Positions 1 to 12,601 are shown, numbered from the stretch's first letter. The stretch: DNA of 64,000 nt from Synaphobranchus kaupii (GCA_029718625.1 CM056385.1:27664960-27728959), one strand, 5' to 3'. A program made the numbers and translations. The notes: generated by a model from the letters alone, not told the origin.

Positions 1-81
1 CAGTCAAAAACAATAGTAATACCTTTATAGCTGGGTACTGCTTTAAAGAAGATTAAGTCACCATCGCTCCGGGGAGCCACT

Positions 82-489
82 TGTCCGGTCTGCATTTGCA
101 GGAAAACTCAGCAGCTTACCTGCACGGGACAGCCAGGACAATTCCAGAAAGACAGGATACCCGGAGGTTTAGGAGAAAAGTTATAAACTCTGAGGGAACC
201 TTAGCTAACAACTATCAGCCACAGAGAAAATATGGACGATTCAGCGTAGAGCAGAAGGTTGCATTTAAGTGCAATGGCAGAGACTGGCCCAGAACCGCGG
301 CTGCCCATCCATTATATAAGCCGCCTGTGGCCACACAGCACACATCCTAGCTAGCCAATCCCTGGCCAGCTAAAGACGTTCACAGACAGAACCTAACACA
401 ACACAGATAATACGCCAGCCAGCGTCTAGCCAACTGGCTATCCTCTGTTACAATATATTGTTATTAATAAACGACCTGAACACCTGCCA
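82..489 (+). mobile_element. LTR-like segment, possible solo LTR
   Basis: The segment begins TG and ends CA and is flanked by CACT on both sides (78-81 and 490-493). It contains a TATA box (TATATAAG at 313-320) followed about 150 bases later by AATAAA (466-471). That order of promoter then poly(A) signal is what an LTR shows. No internal retroelement domain lies next to it. A four-base direct repeat can arise by chance, so this is tentative. Confidence 0.3.
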
Positions 490-493
490 CACT

Positions 494-1600
494 GCAACTG
501 AGGGTCAAGTTCACTCACGGCAGGTGAAATGGCCTGTTTCCCCTGACATGTCAGCTATTACAATATTTCAGTGGCTGAGCACACATTCTCATCACATCAC
601 ATTTTGGCTGACTGCTAATATTTCCTTTATTCAGCAAATAAAGGTTTTGCATTTGTCACTATCCCAAAACTGCAGCATTCTGTGTGCAAAATGAATAGCT
701 AATCATGTCACATATGACAAGCCGGCTCCATTGTTGATTTTGAAACAGCCAGGGCTGTTATGCAGGCAGTCAATATCTGCAACATCAAAATTGCATGTAG
801 ATTAGCGTGACAATATATTGGACTTTAAAAAGAGATGAACATAATACTCGTCTATTTTTTTGTTTATATAAGGTCTATGGAACGCGTAAAACCTAACCTG
901 AAATTTTTAGGAATTCAGAAATTCCACCGAGACTGATATTTTCGGTCCCAAAAAGAAAAAATGTGCGGGAAAAAGAGGACATCTCGTAAGCCTATGTAGA
1001 TCAGTACATGCCATCGGAAAGCTTTGGCCCGATTCCCTGACTTTAACAAGCCAAGATTCCTTCAAGAATCCACCTTTTCTACTTCCTTGCTTACACACAA
1101 AACTCTCAGCCATTACGGTAATTTTGATAAGGCTTTGTCCTTTATGATTCACCTGCTATCTATCTTACAACAATTTGTAAACTATTTCACTGCTTTATAA
1201 ACCCTGCTCTGGGCAAGACATTGATTTAGCACGTTATGAATTCAGTGTGTAATGGCTTCCACACGTACCCCACAATTCCTTCAAAACGTTTCGGTTTCTT
1301 ATATATGTGACAATGCTGGCCATTACTTTTCCTTACAGAATAATTTAAAACACATCTGAGATAGGGAGTATTCCAAAAAGAAATAAAAAACTACAAGGAG
1401 AAGCTGTATGTTTTATACAGAAGAAACCTCAACCCTGCCTCTTACAAAAGCATGCACCAGCAGGTGTGAGGTTTAAGGTAGACTGCATTTATAACTATTT
1501 GTTTAACAAGACATTTTGCCATATGACATTAAAACATTTCAATCATTAAACAAATTTATAGTGATGAGGCCTTCATCGTCATACCTCCATCATTATATTT
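494..1600. other. Unassigned stretch
   Basis: AT-rich sequence with no open frame above about 80 codons and no recognised repeat, exon or RNA. Nothing in it can be supported as a gene. Confidence 0.5.
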
Positions 1601-1603
1601 ATT

Positions 1604-1896
1604 GTACAAACCCAAATTGCAAAAAAGTTGGGACAGTATGTAAAATGCACATAAAACAGAAAGCAGTGATTTGTAAATTCTCTTTTACATATATTTAATT
1701 GAAAACAGTACAAAGAAAAGATATTTAATGTTCTACCTGATCATCTTTATTGATTTTTGTAAATATACACTAATTCTGAATTTGATGCCTGCAACACGTT
1801 CCAAAAAAGTTGGGACAGGGGCAAAAAAAAAAGACCTGTTTGGAACATTCCACAGGTTATGCAATCATGACTGGGTATAAAATGATATCAAAAGAC
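1604..1896 (+). mobile_element. TIR DNA-transposon fragment, AAAAAAGTTGGGAC family, copy 1
   Basis: Begins TACAAACCCAAATTG followed by AAAAAAGTTGGGACAG. A second AAAAAAGTTGGGACAG lies near 1805, and a CACAGGT-containing stretch ends the fragment. The same succession of blocks occurs at 18331-19190, so this is a dispersed family with short terminal motifs. No transposase is visible. It runs into a different repeat around the motif ATCAAAAGACTCT. Confidence 0.55.
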
Positions 1897-2136
1897 TCTC
1901 AATATCTTATTTTCAGGTACTCTTACCAGCGACACGGTAACCTCTCTGCATTTGAATGGATCTCTATGGGAATTTGGGGTTGGGACTTGGTTAAACTTTA
2001 AATTACATGGGAATAAATAGTATGGAACCCATGGTTGGCTATATGGCTGTAAGTCATCAAGGGTCTGAGGTATCAAACAAGCCTCAACCATCACTCTGCT
2101 GCCAGATATGCAGTAGATATGGATGGATCACTTTAA
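1885..2136 (+). mobile_element. Left arm of a fold-back Tc1-like element
   Basis: This block (for example TTTGAATGGATCTCTATGGG) recurs inverted at about 4160-4360. It also recurs as a pair of inverted arms at 43130-43400 and 45145-45420. The left and right arms here enclose the 1.9-kb MITE at 2137-4061. No coding capacity is seen. Confidence 0.55.
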
Positions 2137-4061
2137 GGGCCCTATCTTACACCCGGCGCAAAGCGGCGCTAACCCAAACGCAAGTGCCTTTGCTATCTTA
2201 CACCCGGCGCTAGGTCCATAATAATGCCTAGCGCTCACGTCCTTTAACTAGCATGTATTCTTCCGCCATCACAAGTGAACTGGGCGTGTTGGTCTTAAGA
2301 TGAGGAGTGGCCAGGATTCTTTTTGGCGTATTGCTATCTTGAGCCAGCAGAAAGCGCTTGCGCTAGAACCACCACAAACCTGGTCTAAAGTCAAGTCGCA
2401 GTTGTTTACATGTTATTTTAACGGCGCATATAAGTGCGTCTACATAGGCGTGTGCACAACGCGCATACCCTCCTGTCTGTTACACACAGGGGCGTGCACA
2501 AGCATGACTAAAATATCTAGATCACAATGTGAAATATTATTATTGTGTAGGCTATATCAAAAATGCATAATAATAAAAGGTTCCATAGGTCCACATACCT
2601 CTCCCTCAGCGAAGGGAAACAATGCCACATTACATTGCTCTCAGCCCACTCCATCAACATCCAGGCGATGTGCGATGGTACGAGACAATGGCTATCCATT
2701 AAAAAGGAGCTGATAACACCTATAGCTATCAAGCCTAATGCACGAATTGTCTTTGCACCTAATGCGTGAATTGTCATTCAATGTAAAACTCGCGTACTGC
2801 AATAGACGGACATTTGCGTTCCTAAAATGCGCTTCAGATGTCATTACAATACAGCTCTGTTTATCTAGGAATACAGCCTGTAAGTAGGCTAAATAGAATG
2901 GTTTGTGACTGAAAAAAGTTCAAAACCTTGTCGAGTGAATATTGCTTTTATTGTTTTTCAAATAGCCTAGGCTACAGCGAACTCGCTGTGCATAATGTTT
3001 TTTCGATAGACTATGGTTAAAAAACAGAGATAAATGTCATCATGTTAACTGAATTGTAGCCTAACCTTAGCTATTCTTCGTCCTTCATATTTTTTAAATT
3101 ACAGTGACAAGGTTTCCATACCCTCAGCTTATTAAAACCCAGCTGATTTCACCTGTTATTCCATAACTGAACAAAAGATTTTAAAGAGAACTAAGTGTCT
3201 AATTAGAAACTAATTGTTACACAATTCATTTACAATTAATTTTTATTCCATTATCTGCATGTTCGCTTTACAAGAGCAGGTCTGTTTCCCCTGCTGTAGC
3301 CTACATCGCACTTTTCACGGTCTTCCTGGGAAAGTGAATCGTTTTAAAGTATTACGCTACCAGTAAAACAGGTTGGTCACATTTCCATAAGCAGGACATT
3401 ATAAAACAAGGGAACATATGCTGAACCTAGGGGTTGCCAACCTGACAGATTTGTTGTATTTAGTGTCATCATTAAGGCAAAATAACGTTAGTTATGTTAT
3501 TAATAAAAATTAGAATGCAGGTAGCCTAATGAACTTCGGATGAAGCTTGAACATGAGTTCATTGCATAATCAAACAAAATTCGTTAAACAAGCAGGCTAA
3601 TTTGGTTTTCTAAGGTGAGAAGGAAGCAATTAGTCGCTTATTCTCAACTGTTGCAGGTGCTTTTAACGAAATTTAACAGCATATATTTTGTAAACAGCAC
3701 TGTCAGGAATTACCGGGAACTCATAATACTACTACTGCTACTGATCTATATAGCCTATTCCTTGATCACACTAAACACGCACGAGCACGTCTGTTTCGCC
3801 ACCATATAAGCAATCCGCCAAGGTGGAAAAGCAGGCTTTTAAAGGGAATGGGATATGACATTTTGATTGGTTTATTGCATGTCACGTCCAAGACACATCT
3901 ATAATTAATGAAGAGACTAGGTTCAGCCCATGTACACGTTGCGCCGTGCTTAGCGCTCAAAAAACACGCCGTCAAACTAGCAAAAGTGGACTTCGACACG
4001 CCCTAAATGCACATTACGCCACGCGTTTAGACAAAGCGTTAAGATCGCCAAGATAGAGCCC
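2137..4061 (+). mobile_element. Harbinger-like MITE, copy 1
   Basis: Ends are GGGCCCTATCTT on the left and AAGATAGAGCCC (read inward GGGCTCTATCTT) at 4061, with GGCGC-rich subterminal blocks repeated at 2150-2215. About 1.9 kb with no long ORF, so non-autonomous. Related copies lie at 12842-13997 (same orientation) and 54302-55850 (inverted). Three-base flanks are TAA and AAA here and CTG on both sides of the third copy, which fits the 3-bp target duplications of PIF/Harbinger elements. The family assignment is inference. Confidence 0.55.
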
Positions 4062-4670
4062 AAAGACTCTATAAAATATAAACTCAATCAGCCTCATGGG
4101 GGCACTATAATTATAATTGTCATTTCAATTTAAGCACCTTTTAAAAATGTAATAACTCCCACACCCTTTGTCCAAAGCACATTTGATAACACAGACCCTT
4201 GATGACTTACAGCCATTTAGCCAACCATGTGATCCATACTATTCCCGTGTCATTTACAGCTTAATCTAGTCCCACCCCCCAATTCCCATAGAGATCAATT
4301 CAAATGCAGAGAGGTTATAGTATCACTTGTAAGAGTACCTGAAAATATGAAAATAAGATATCAAGTCTTGTTGGATCAAAGACATCAGGAGGTCATGGCA
4401 TGCAAAGGATTTGCAACCAAGTATGAAATATGATGAGCGATGACTTTATTTAAGTTTATGTTAATTTCTCAAATTACTTTTTGTCCCCTAAAATGGGGGG
4501 GATTATGTATAAAGAGGGCTACAGTTGCTACACGGTTCACCCGATATGGATGTAAAAACCCTTAAATTAAAGCTGAAAGTCTGCACTTCAGACTCCTCAT
4601 AATCACTGGAGTACAGAGCCAAAACAACAAAAATTGTGTCACTGTCCCAATACTTATGGACTGCACTGTA
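4062..4670 (-). mobile_element. Right arm and end of a Tc1-like element
   Basis: Contains the inverted partner (about 4160-4360) of the 1885-2136 arm. It ends with a terminal sequence read on the minus strand as TACAGTGCAGTCCATAAGTA, a Tc1/mariner-type end starting at the TA target. Related internal sequence recurs at 25930-26170. No transposase reading frame survives. Confidence 0.55.
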
Positions 4671-5657
4671 CAATAGAAACCACATAAAATTTTCAAAATT
4701 CTCAGCATGACATGGTTATTAAGGCTGCTGTAGCTCAAAACATAATTTGTAGGAGCCATATTTCAGTTGAAGGTAAAATGAAAAGGCAAATGTATACTAA
4801 ACATATTCAGTTATTTAGAATATGATGGTACTTTTAATTTGATGATGACTTCTTTCTTTTTTTAATTTCTTCACTTTTCTTTTGATAAACAATAGCCTGT
4901 GGGGCACATGGGTAATTTAAGATGGCATCTTAGTAGCTTTGCTGGAAGCTAGCTTTGGATAGTGTACCTTTACACTGATAGAAGATACAAAAAAATTATT
5001 TAGAAGATAAAATAGAGATTTAAATAGGCAAGTCAAAAATAGGAGACTAAAAATAGGGAAGTAAATAAGTGAGTTATTACACTGTACTCATCTGGTGGAG
5101 TGAAGGGTATAATAATCCCCAAAAAAAAGGAAAAAAATGGGAAATATTATTGTACAATTGTTACATGCGCATGATTGTACATATTGTTGTTTATTTTTTT
5201 CATACAAAAATTGATTATTGCTTCAAATTAAAGAAATGGGTTTTATTCTCAAACCATGGTCTCTTGTCTGTTCATTCTGTTGTTGTCCAGTATAACCACT
5301 GCCTCCCATTGCAACTTAGAGAATTCTGACGTACCTGGTCTAACGATGCAAAGGTTAGCCACTCACTACATAATTCAATGGACTGCATTCACAAAGATTT
5401 GTTTGTCAATGGTAAAAAGCAAATATTCTTCTATGTGGGGAATGTCACTTTTTTTTCATTACACAGCTGCATGTCATATTGCCTTAATATTCTTAAATGT
5501 CTTATATACTTCCTTTAGGCTTGTAAGAGCTCAAACCCCCCAAATGCAGCGTTTTTTAAATTAATTTTTTTGTACTTATGATTATACTGTGGGAATGAGT
5601 GGGGAGCAAGGTAGTCATGCATGGCAATAAGAATCTTGAATCATCAGTGAAGGCAGC
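4671..5657. other. Unassigned stretch
   Basis: AT-rich DNA without a recognised repeat or exon. Open frames near 5069-5564 are short, low-complexity in places and show no known domain. Confidence 0.45.
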
Positions 5658-5923
5658 TTAAAGGTGCACTATGCAGGATTTTTACGTAGAAAATATTATA
5701 AAATAATGCTCAGTCTTATCTATGGTGCACTGGCAATCTCTGTCGGAAAAAAAAATAGCTGAAAACTTGCTCTTCTGTCTGTAATTATTATTCTGTGTTC
5801 GGGACATTTCTGGTCGTGGCGCTCTTTTATGTGTGTGACTGGAGGGGTGGGTGTGGCTACACAGCCTGTGGAGTGGGATCAGGTTACGTTCAGCGGTGTG
5901 TTTGTTGTCAGCTAGCTACTGCA

Positions 5924-6175
5924 ATGGCGGAGGAGAAGAAGCGGCTCACAACGAAGCAAAAAAAAACTAACCAAAATGGTGCGTTCAAGAAGCAGAATCA
6001 GCTGAGGATTTGCTTTCCCACAGTGGCGACAGCTGAAGTTTACAGCAAGGGGATGAAAAGTGATGCAGAGTTGCAGTGTTTTCTGTTGGGCCTGTTAGTA
6101 ACATTACCTCTACCTATCCAGCTACGTCAGGTAGCTAGATGGCCGAGGTCGGGACTCGGGTACCTTTTCAATTGA
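5924..6175 (+). CDS. Exon-like ORF inside TTAA element A
   Basis: Starts at an ATG in the context GCAATGG and encodes 83 residues. The first half is very basic and lysine-rich (EEKKRLTTKQKKTNQ). It is followed by a motif reading KGMKSDAELQCFLLGL, which resembles a recurring short motif in predicted proteins from fish repeats, recalled from memory and not searched. No transposase catalytic motif is present. It may be a first exon whose downstream exons are missing, or a chance frame. The upstream boundary is not fixed, and expression is unsupported. Confidence 0.3.
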   Translation: MAEEKKRLTTKQKKTNQNGAFKKQNQLRICFPTVATAEVYSKGMKSDAELQCFLLGLLVTLPLPIQLRQVARWPRSGLGYLFN

Positions 6176-6520
6176 ATTAATATAACAATGTGATAGTCCG
6201 CTGTATTTGAGAAAAATAAATAATATTTGTATACAAATATCTTCATGTTAAAGTAATTTACTTTACAAGGGTATAAGCTAGCTTATGATAGACAAGATAT
6301 GGTCTGCTATGTTCTGGTTACTTATTCCACACACGATTCCGTCTTTACATCCCAGTTTTAAATTAATGTTCAGACTAACGGTAACTAAATACTGAACAAG
6401 GAAAAACATTACCATTACAGTAACTATGTTCCTACGAGGTGCACTTATAGTGTAAAGATCACCTGTTGACTTAAGGCGTTAAGTCGAAACGTCAGTCATA
6501 TTTAATAAACGTGCTTTATA

Positions 6521-6540
6521 CTATTCTATTCTATTCTATT
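6521..6540 (+). repeat. (CTATT)4 microsatellite
   Basis: Four copies of CTATT just after an AATAAA-containing stretch (TTTAATAAACGTG). This looks like the 3' end of a retroposed sequence, because a similar ATTCT tail closes the LINE at 17022. Confidence 0.6.
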
Positions 6541-6869
6541 AGTTCTTCAGCGTGTACTCTGGGCAGTCTGTTTGATGAGCTGAGTGCATTTTTCTTTATA
6601 TGCACTGTCCCTTATGGAGTGCACCTTCTCTCTTTTATAAGCTTTGACTGATAGCCATTATTTCATCGCTATAACACTGCCTAGTTACCATCCATGTTGC
6701 AATGTTATTTCAATTTTATCTTCGCTTGATATTTTGCTTGCTGTGCTCAATCGTGTTTCTTGCCCTGAATAGAGGTGAGTGGGCGGGGTTTAGGACAGAG
6801 GAGTTGACTTCTTTCATTGTAAACACAGGACTACAGCAGGGCAAAAAATCCTGCATACTGCACATTTAA

Positions 6870-9600
6870 GGTGGATGAGAACCCACTTCAAGGAATAACT
6901 CACACAACCAAATTAGTTTAATGGAGGGTTCCAGTCCAAGCTTATTATTTAATATGTTAGTCCTCATATTAATATACGTTTTAGTCCACAACAAAAAAAA
7001 TGCCAGAAACCCACCACAAATTATGATGTCATCTGCATGTACCACCTTCCCTTTCTCCCATGGCAGAGAATGAATATAGGCTAAACAATTTAGAGGAGGC
7101 TATATTTCAGATTAAACAAAAACAGGATTCAAAACCTTCAGTATTGTTCCAAAAAATTGTGATTGTGGCATAAGAAATATTAAGAAAATAATCCTTTTTT
7201 GTTTTTGTTTTGACCATATAAACTAATCCCCAATTCAAAACACAACTCAATTCAAGAAGAGGAATTCAAATTGCCTTTAAAGATATGATTTTGACACATG
7301 AAATACAGGTCACACCAATTATGAGGATATGATTATGAAAATATGAAATAAAATAGTATGATTTTTGAGTTCTTGAAACTCTACATTCTACTATGCATTG
7401 GTCACAATAAAATCATAACACAGTAAAACAACTAAAAAGCCAACCTTTCATGCTGTATTTCTTGCAACAACATCATTGGGTTGTACAGTATGATGCAGGA
7501 AAACTGTACTGATCTTTGGACTTGCTATTCCTAAGGTCAGCACAGTCTCAGACAGTTTCAGGGGAAAGACTGGTCAAAGCTGTACATAGGAGATTAGTTT
7601 CTTCAAGGCCAAAGCCAGAGGGAAAAATCTCCTTTGTTTCTACAACGCTAATTGAAACGACATGACCTGCTGTTCTTGTCCAATGCTGCCCCACAGCATA
7701 AAAGTCTCTTTTCATTTTGGAGAGATATTTGTTGTCTTTCATCCATCTCTGTCATACCTTTTTTTCATCATGCTTTTAATGAGCTGCTTTATTGCTTGCC
7801 TATGGTGCACACAGTCCATTTTTGCATCCAGCCTCAAAAATAAATGAACAAATGAATGTAATTTCTCCCAAGAGGGGACTGAATGTCCTTTTCCCCATCC
7901 ACTTCTCTGCCACAATTAATGAGTGTAGAATAAAACAGCTTGCCAGTGTGAACATCTCTACTGCCTGGGATTTAGAGAGGCAATCCAGGTTTTCTGGCAC
8001 ATGCCTGAAGTCCATTGATTTTATGAAATGGAATATTGCATGATATCTGTAAGGAAGTAGCCCATAAGTGAGTCGTAGAGGCATCTGCTGGTAAAATGAT
8101 AACCTTGAATCCAGGTTTATACCACGACACAGATTACCTAAAACCTAAAATATTGTTCAGCATTTGGTTTTGTACCACATCTCAAAACAACTGAAAATGA
8201 TTTCAGAGTAATAAAAAAACTAACCAGCTGTACCACTTTAAATTTCAGGTTAAATATCACATATCAGTCAGTTAGTTTCTACAAGAAAATAAACCATAAC
8301 CCCTTATCATGGCTCAGCACTAAGAAAGGTGATTGTAATTACATTTACAATGCCATAACACACAGAATCGAACAAGAACTTAAATATTACACCATGCAAA
8401 TATACCTTACTGTGGTGCAACGTACATTTTGTACTGTTCCACTTTATCTGACCGGTGCTTTGAAGGCCTGTATACATTGAGTTTGTTATTATTATTATTA
8501 TTGTAGTTGTTGTTGTTGTTATTACTTTCTTGTGAATGACAAAACAAATCCAACCACATCTTGGAATCATTAATTAACCTCACATCTGAAAACAGCTTAG
8601 TGCTAGAATTTGAGGAGCTGACAGGAAAAATAACAATGACAAATTCTTTCTCAAAATCCAAAATGATACAAAATCCTACGCTGAGAAGAATAACAGCCAA
8701 ATATCCTTTCAAATGTACTAAACAGTCCCTCACCCATCCCTCTCAATGTATCAGTGTGAACTATATATGTTATTTATGGTCAAGGGTTTAGCCATGCACT
8801 GCAAATCTAAATCTAAGTAAATCTCAAGAAACTTGGTTGCATTTTGGATAACATCGCCAATCATTTAAAAAAAAAAAGGTTATAATGTTAGATCAAAATC
8901 TATGATGATGATTTATTGGTTACTTTATAGCCATTTTTTTAACTGAAGGTGACTATTAATGGTGTCTTGGCATTTAATCATACAAGTAATTAAAAGATTA
9001 AAATACAGTGAATAAAATGTCAGTTTAAAGGTGCATGGGTTTTTTTATTTTTTTTATTCCAACTTAAAGTTGGCGTTTGAAGGACATTTCAGCTAATTTT
9101 TCCAATAATTTTAACTCAATATTATTCACATCAATTGATGCCAAATTCTAGTAAGGACAGACACTAACGACATCCCACGAGGTTTTCCAATCAAAGGTCC
9201 ATCACAATACTAAGAATTGAATTGTTACAAATACACATTTTACAGAAATGCCTGAATGATGAGCGAATTAAACGTGGAATTTATTTCTCTTCAGTTGCTT
9301 CTGTGACAAGTTAATTGTCAATTATTATCCAAATCGTTTAAAATAAATAATAGAAAAAAAGATCCAAACACGGCAGTTATAAAAGCACATGATGGTTAGC
9401 CTAAAACAACATCTGTCCATTCTGCAAGAATACCGACACCGTACCACAGACAACCCTTTCATACGAAATGGAATGGAGCTCACAACGTGAAAAATCATAA
9501 TTAAATCACAACAAATAAAATGGGCAGGGGCAAATTTGTAATAGGTTATATTTTAAATAAGAATTATGTCCGTGCCCAGCTGAAATAACTCATTCATATA
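6870..9600. other. Unassigned stretch
   Basis: 2.7 kb of AT-rich DNA with many short frames and stops. No exon, TIR or LINE motif was recognised apart from the trinucleotide tract near 8.5 kb. Confidence 0.45.
8485..8523. repeat. (TTA)n/(GTT)n microsatellite
   Basis: Consecutive TTA then GTT triplets. On the reverse strand they give an artificial poly-Asn frame, which is not a gene. Confidence 0.7.
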
Positions 9601-9834
9601 AAACGTCTATATGGTTGCTAAAATAAAAATACATGAAAGTGAGCGATCAATAGCAAGCGCTCTACCTTTGTCACCGTTGCTACAGTTAGCTATAGCTGAA
9701 TTTGATGCTGTTCCTCGTCCCTGTGTCCCTCTTACTGGCTTCACGCACTGTTTTGGGGTCAATTAAAACCATTTATAAATAAAGGAGAATAATCAAACGT
9801 ATGCAACTGCGCGCAAGAGAAGTGCACATCGCTG

Positions 9835-9925
9835 TATATAAATCTTCCCGCCGCTTTGTTCCACAGATGTCGCAGCCGTGAGGTCGGTGCTGTCATTGCC
9901 TAAACGCCCCTCGTGCGCTAGACCG
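9835..9925 (+). promoter_or_regulatory. Possible TATA promoter with a first-exon donor
   Basis: TATATAAA (9835-9842) is followed by a locally CpG-richer stretch and then a good donor, ACCG|GTAAGT, at 9925/9926. This is the layout of a short first exon, but no downstream exon was recognised before the palindrome at 10138. The call is weak. Confidence 0.2.
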
Positions 9926-10137
9926 GTAAGTGACTCCGGTCAGTCTTTTTTCTACCCCCCTCAACGGACGCGCGAGCGCGCACGCGCATTAATATTTTTC
10001 ACTCATGTCATACCGTTGTATTAATCTAAGGTCCATATACAGAATATAGTATCATCGACGGATAGTAAATATGAGTTTTACATAGTTTATATGTGGCTAC
10101 TTTTGTTATATATACAGTATATACTGTATATATATAT

Positions 10138-11524
10138 AGGTCAAGTGCATTTTAAAATATTGCCCAAATGCATTAACTGCTTTTATAAATGGAATGACTT
10201 AGACGTTATTTTGCCATTTTTATGATCAGCTACTCATTTAAACCTCACATAACCTATGTTTTCCAAAGAGCACCTTTTTGTTTATCACTCCACAGTGCTC
10301 TGAACAAAAGTTATTGTTTTCCTGACTCTGTGGCCAAGTTCTACCAAGCAAAACAAATCGCCATGGCAATAGATACTGTAGGTGATCTTTAAACTTTAAA
10401 CTGATAAGAGCAGTTTATGGATTTACACAGGTTCTATATGCTAGCTATGGAATTTATGGCTTGTTACCTGAACTGTATTTCATATAGCTAAATGCCCATA
10501 GAATAGGGATCTCAAACGCCTTTTCCTATTGAAAAAGTAGTGTTTAAATAAATGAATGTACTTGATAATAATGGCGGGGCTACAACTCTCTAGGTTTATT
10601 TTCATTCATTGTGTTCGAATCAATAACCATTAAGTCTTGACATTTTTCATAAGAAGAAAGAAAGAAAGCCACAGTTTTGACTGTTTTACTTCTCAAAGCG
10701 AGTGCAGTACTTCTACTGTTTCAATATTTTAGCTACACATGGGAGATTGTTGCTACTGTCCCATGTCTAGGCTTTAGGTTATACATAGGCTTGTCGGTTG
10801 CCAAGCAGCCTATCTGCACATGATATATATATATATATATCATGTGCAGATAGGCTGCTTGGCAACCGACAAGCCTATGTATAACCTAAAGCCTAGACAT
10901 GGGACAGTAGCAACAATCTCCCATGTGTAGCTAAATATTGAAACAGTAGAAGTACTGCACTCGCTTTGAGAAGTAAAACAGTCAAAACTGTGGCTTTCTT
11001 TCTTTCTTCTTATGAAAAATGTCAAGACTTAATGGTTATTGATTCGAACACAATGAATGAAAATAAACCTAGAGAGTTGTAGCCCCGCCATTATTATCAA
11101 GTACATTCATTTATTTAAACACTACTTTTTCAATAGGAAAAGGCGTTTGAGATCCCTATTCTATGGGCATTTAGCTATATGAAATACAGTTCAGGTAACA
11201 AGCCATAAATTCCATAGCTAGCATATAGAACCTGTGTAAATCCATAAACTGCTCTTATCAGTTTAAAGTTTAAAGATCACCTACAGTATCTATTGCCATG
11301 GCGATTTGTTTTGCTTGGTAGAACTTGGCCACAGAGTCAGGAAAACAAATAACTTTTGTTCAGAGCACTGTGGAGTGATAAACAAAAAGGTGCTCTTTGG
11401 AAAACATAGGTTATGTGAGGTTTAAATGAGTAGCTGATCATAAAAATGGCAAAATAACGTCTAAGTCATTCCACTTATAAAGCAGTTAATGCATTTGGGC
11501 AATATTTTAAAATGCACTTGACCT
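10138..11524. repeat. Near-perfect 1.39-kb palindrome
   Basis: Two arms of about 693 bases (10138-10831 and 10832-11524) are reverse complements with no spacer. They meet in an alternating AT tract flanked by CATGAT and ATCATG. By eye the arms differ by only about three one-base indels and one or two substitutions. No ORF or transposon end motif was recognised. Just outside the right arm, the block AATATTTTAAAATGCACTTG is repeated at 11529-11548. It could be a real inverted duplication or an assembly fold-back. Confidence 0.9.
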
Positions 11525-11696
11525 ACAAAATATTTTAAAATGCACTTGAGTTGTGGCTGTAGACGTACGTTGTGTAGCCTAATTGGCAAAAATAGTATCT
11601 GAATAAGTTGATTTTTAATGTCTATTGGTTTAATCGCTATTGTCTCATCACGTGCAGCCTAATTTGAATGAAGCAGAAGCCGGTTAAACTGATTAC

Positions 11697-12436
11697 TGTC
11701 ATGGTTTTGGTAGCCTCTTGTGGTTTCTGCGGTCGTTCCTTCTCGGAGCGGCATGAGGGTGCTCTTGCTTTATTTTTCCGTCATCCATTCTGGGTTTTCC
11801 TTTCCTCCAGGCACTTATTCTTTTCACCTGTTCTAGGTTACCTGCCAGCTATAAAAGCTCTGAGCTTCCGTTTTCCGGTGCTTCGTTGTTGTCTTACTAA
11901 GTTCACGTTGCTGGTAAGGTATAGGCTTATTAACGCGGGACTTGCCTTTATTTGCATTAGTGTTCCTTTAGGATTTTGTTTCACTTTTGCATTCTCTGTC
12001 CCTCGTTTCTGCTCTCCTGTTCTGTTCTCATTGAGACAGTTTTTACTTTACCATTTCCTTTCCTTTTATCTCTCTGCTACTGCTCTCTGGTATTGAGAGT
12101 GAGAGATAATATTTCCTCTTTTCTATCTATACTCAAGCCTTCGAGTTTTTCGGCCTGTTATTGTGGGTTGCTATTATTTTGTTTCTGTTTTACTTACCTC
12201 CGTTTAGTCCTCTCTCTAAATTGAGTAAGAGGTATTTTCTACCTGTACTCTGCTCAAGTTCCGAGCCTCGCCCTATTTTGTGGATGTCTTTCTTTGGCTA
12301 CGCCAGGAGTTTTGTCCCCTGTTTCTTTGTGTTTTCCGTCCCTGTTACGGACATGGTTCCGGTATTTCACTCCGTGGTTTACTTTTAGATTCCTTTCTGT
12401 CGCATCTGGTCCTCTGAACCCGACTTCCCCATTATA
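11697..12436 (+). mobile_element. Solo LTR, TGTCATGG family, copy 1
   Basis: Starts TGTCATGG and ends ATTATA (a decayed TTACA, judged from copy 2). It is flanked by a perfect 5-base duplication, ATTAC (11692-11696 and 12437-12441). A TATA box (CTATAAAAG) lies near 11849, and the plus strand is strongly pyrimidine-rich. A 714-bp relative with intact TG...CA ends is at 47695-48408. No internal gag or pol is attached, so it is probably the product of LTR-LTR recombination. Open frames across it are incidental. Confidence 0.7.
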
Positions 12437-12601
12437 ATTACATCAGGAAATAGCCTCTGTATAAGGATTTATTGGAGACAGCCATATGAAAATAATTACG
12501 CATCACCAGTCATGTTGTATGCAAGAGGCAAAACTGTTTTCCTATTTTTTTCTATAAATCCGATCTAATTTTATTAGCCAAGAAGACCTTGCAAACGTCA
12601 C

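Larger units (their letters stand above)
5662..6865 (+). mobile_element. TTAA-flanked (Kolobok-like) element A
   Basis: Flanked by TTAA on both sides (5658-5661 and 6866-6869). Inverted ends are AGGTGCACTATGCAGGAT on the left and ATCCTGCATACTGCACAT on the right. TTAA duplications with ends beginning AG fit the Kolobok superfamily better than piggyBac, whose ends begin with pyrimidines. The 1.2-kb body holds one exon-like ORF at 5924-6175 and a CTATT tract. Two further elements with TTAA flanks and AGG starts are at 42171-42922 and 57679-59461. Confidence 0.6.

Noticed and set aside
11668..12388. Overlapping frames of 75-142 codons with hydrophobic, Phe/Leu-rich translations
   Set aside because: They arise from the pyrimidine-rich solo LTR and are not conserved in frame in the second LTR copy.
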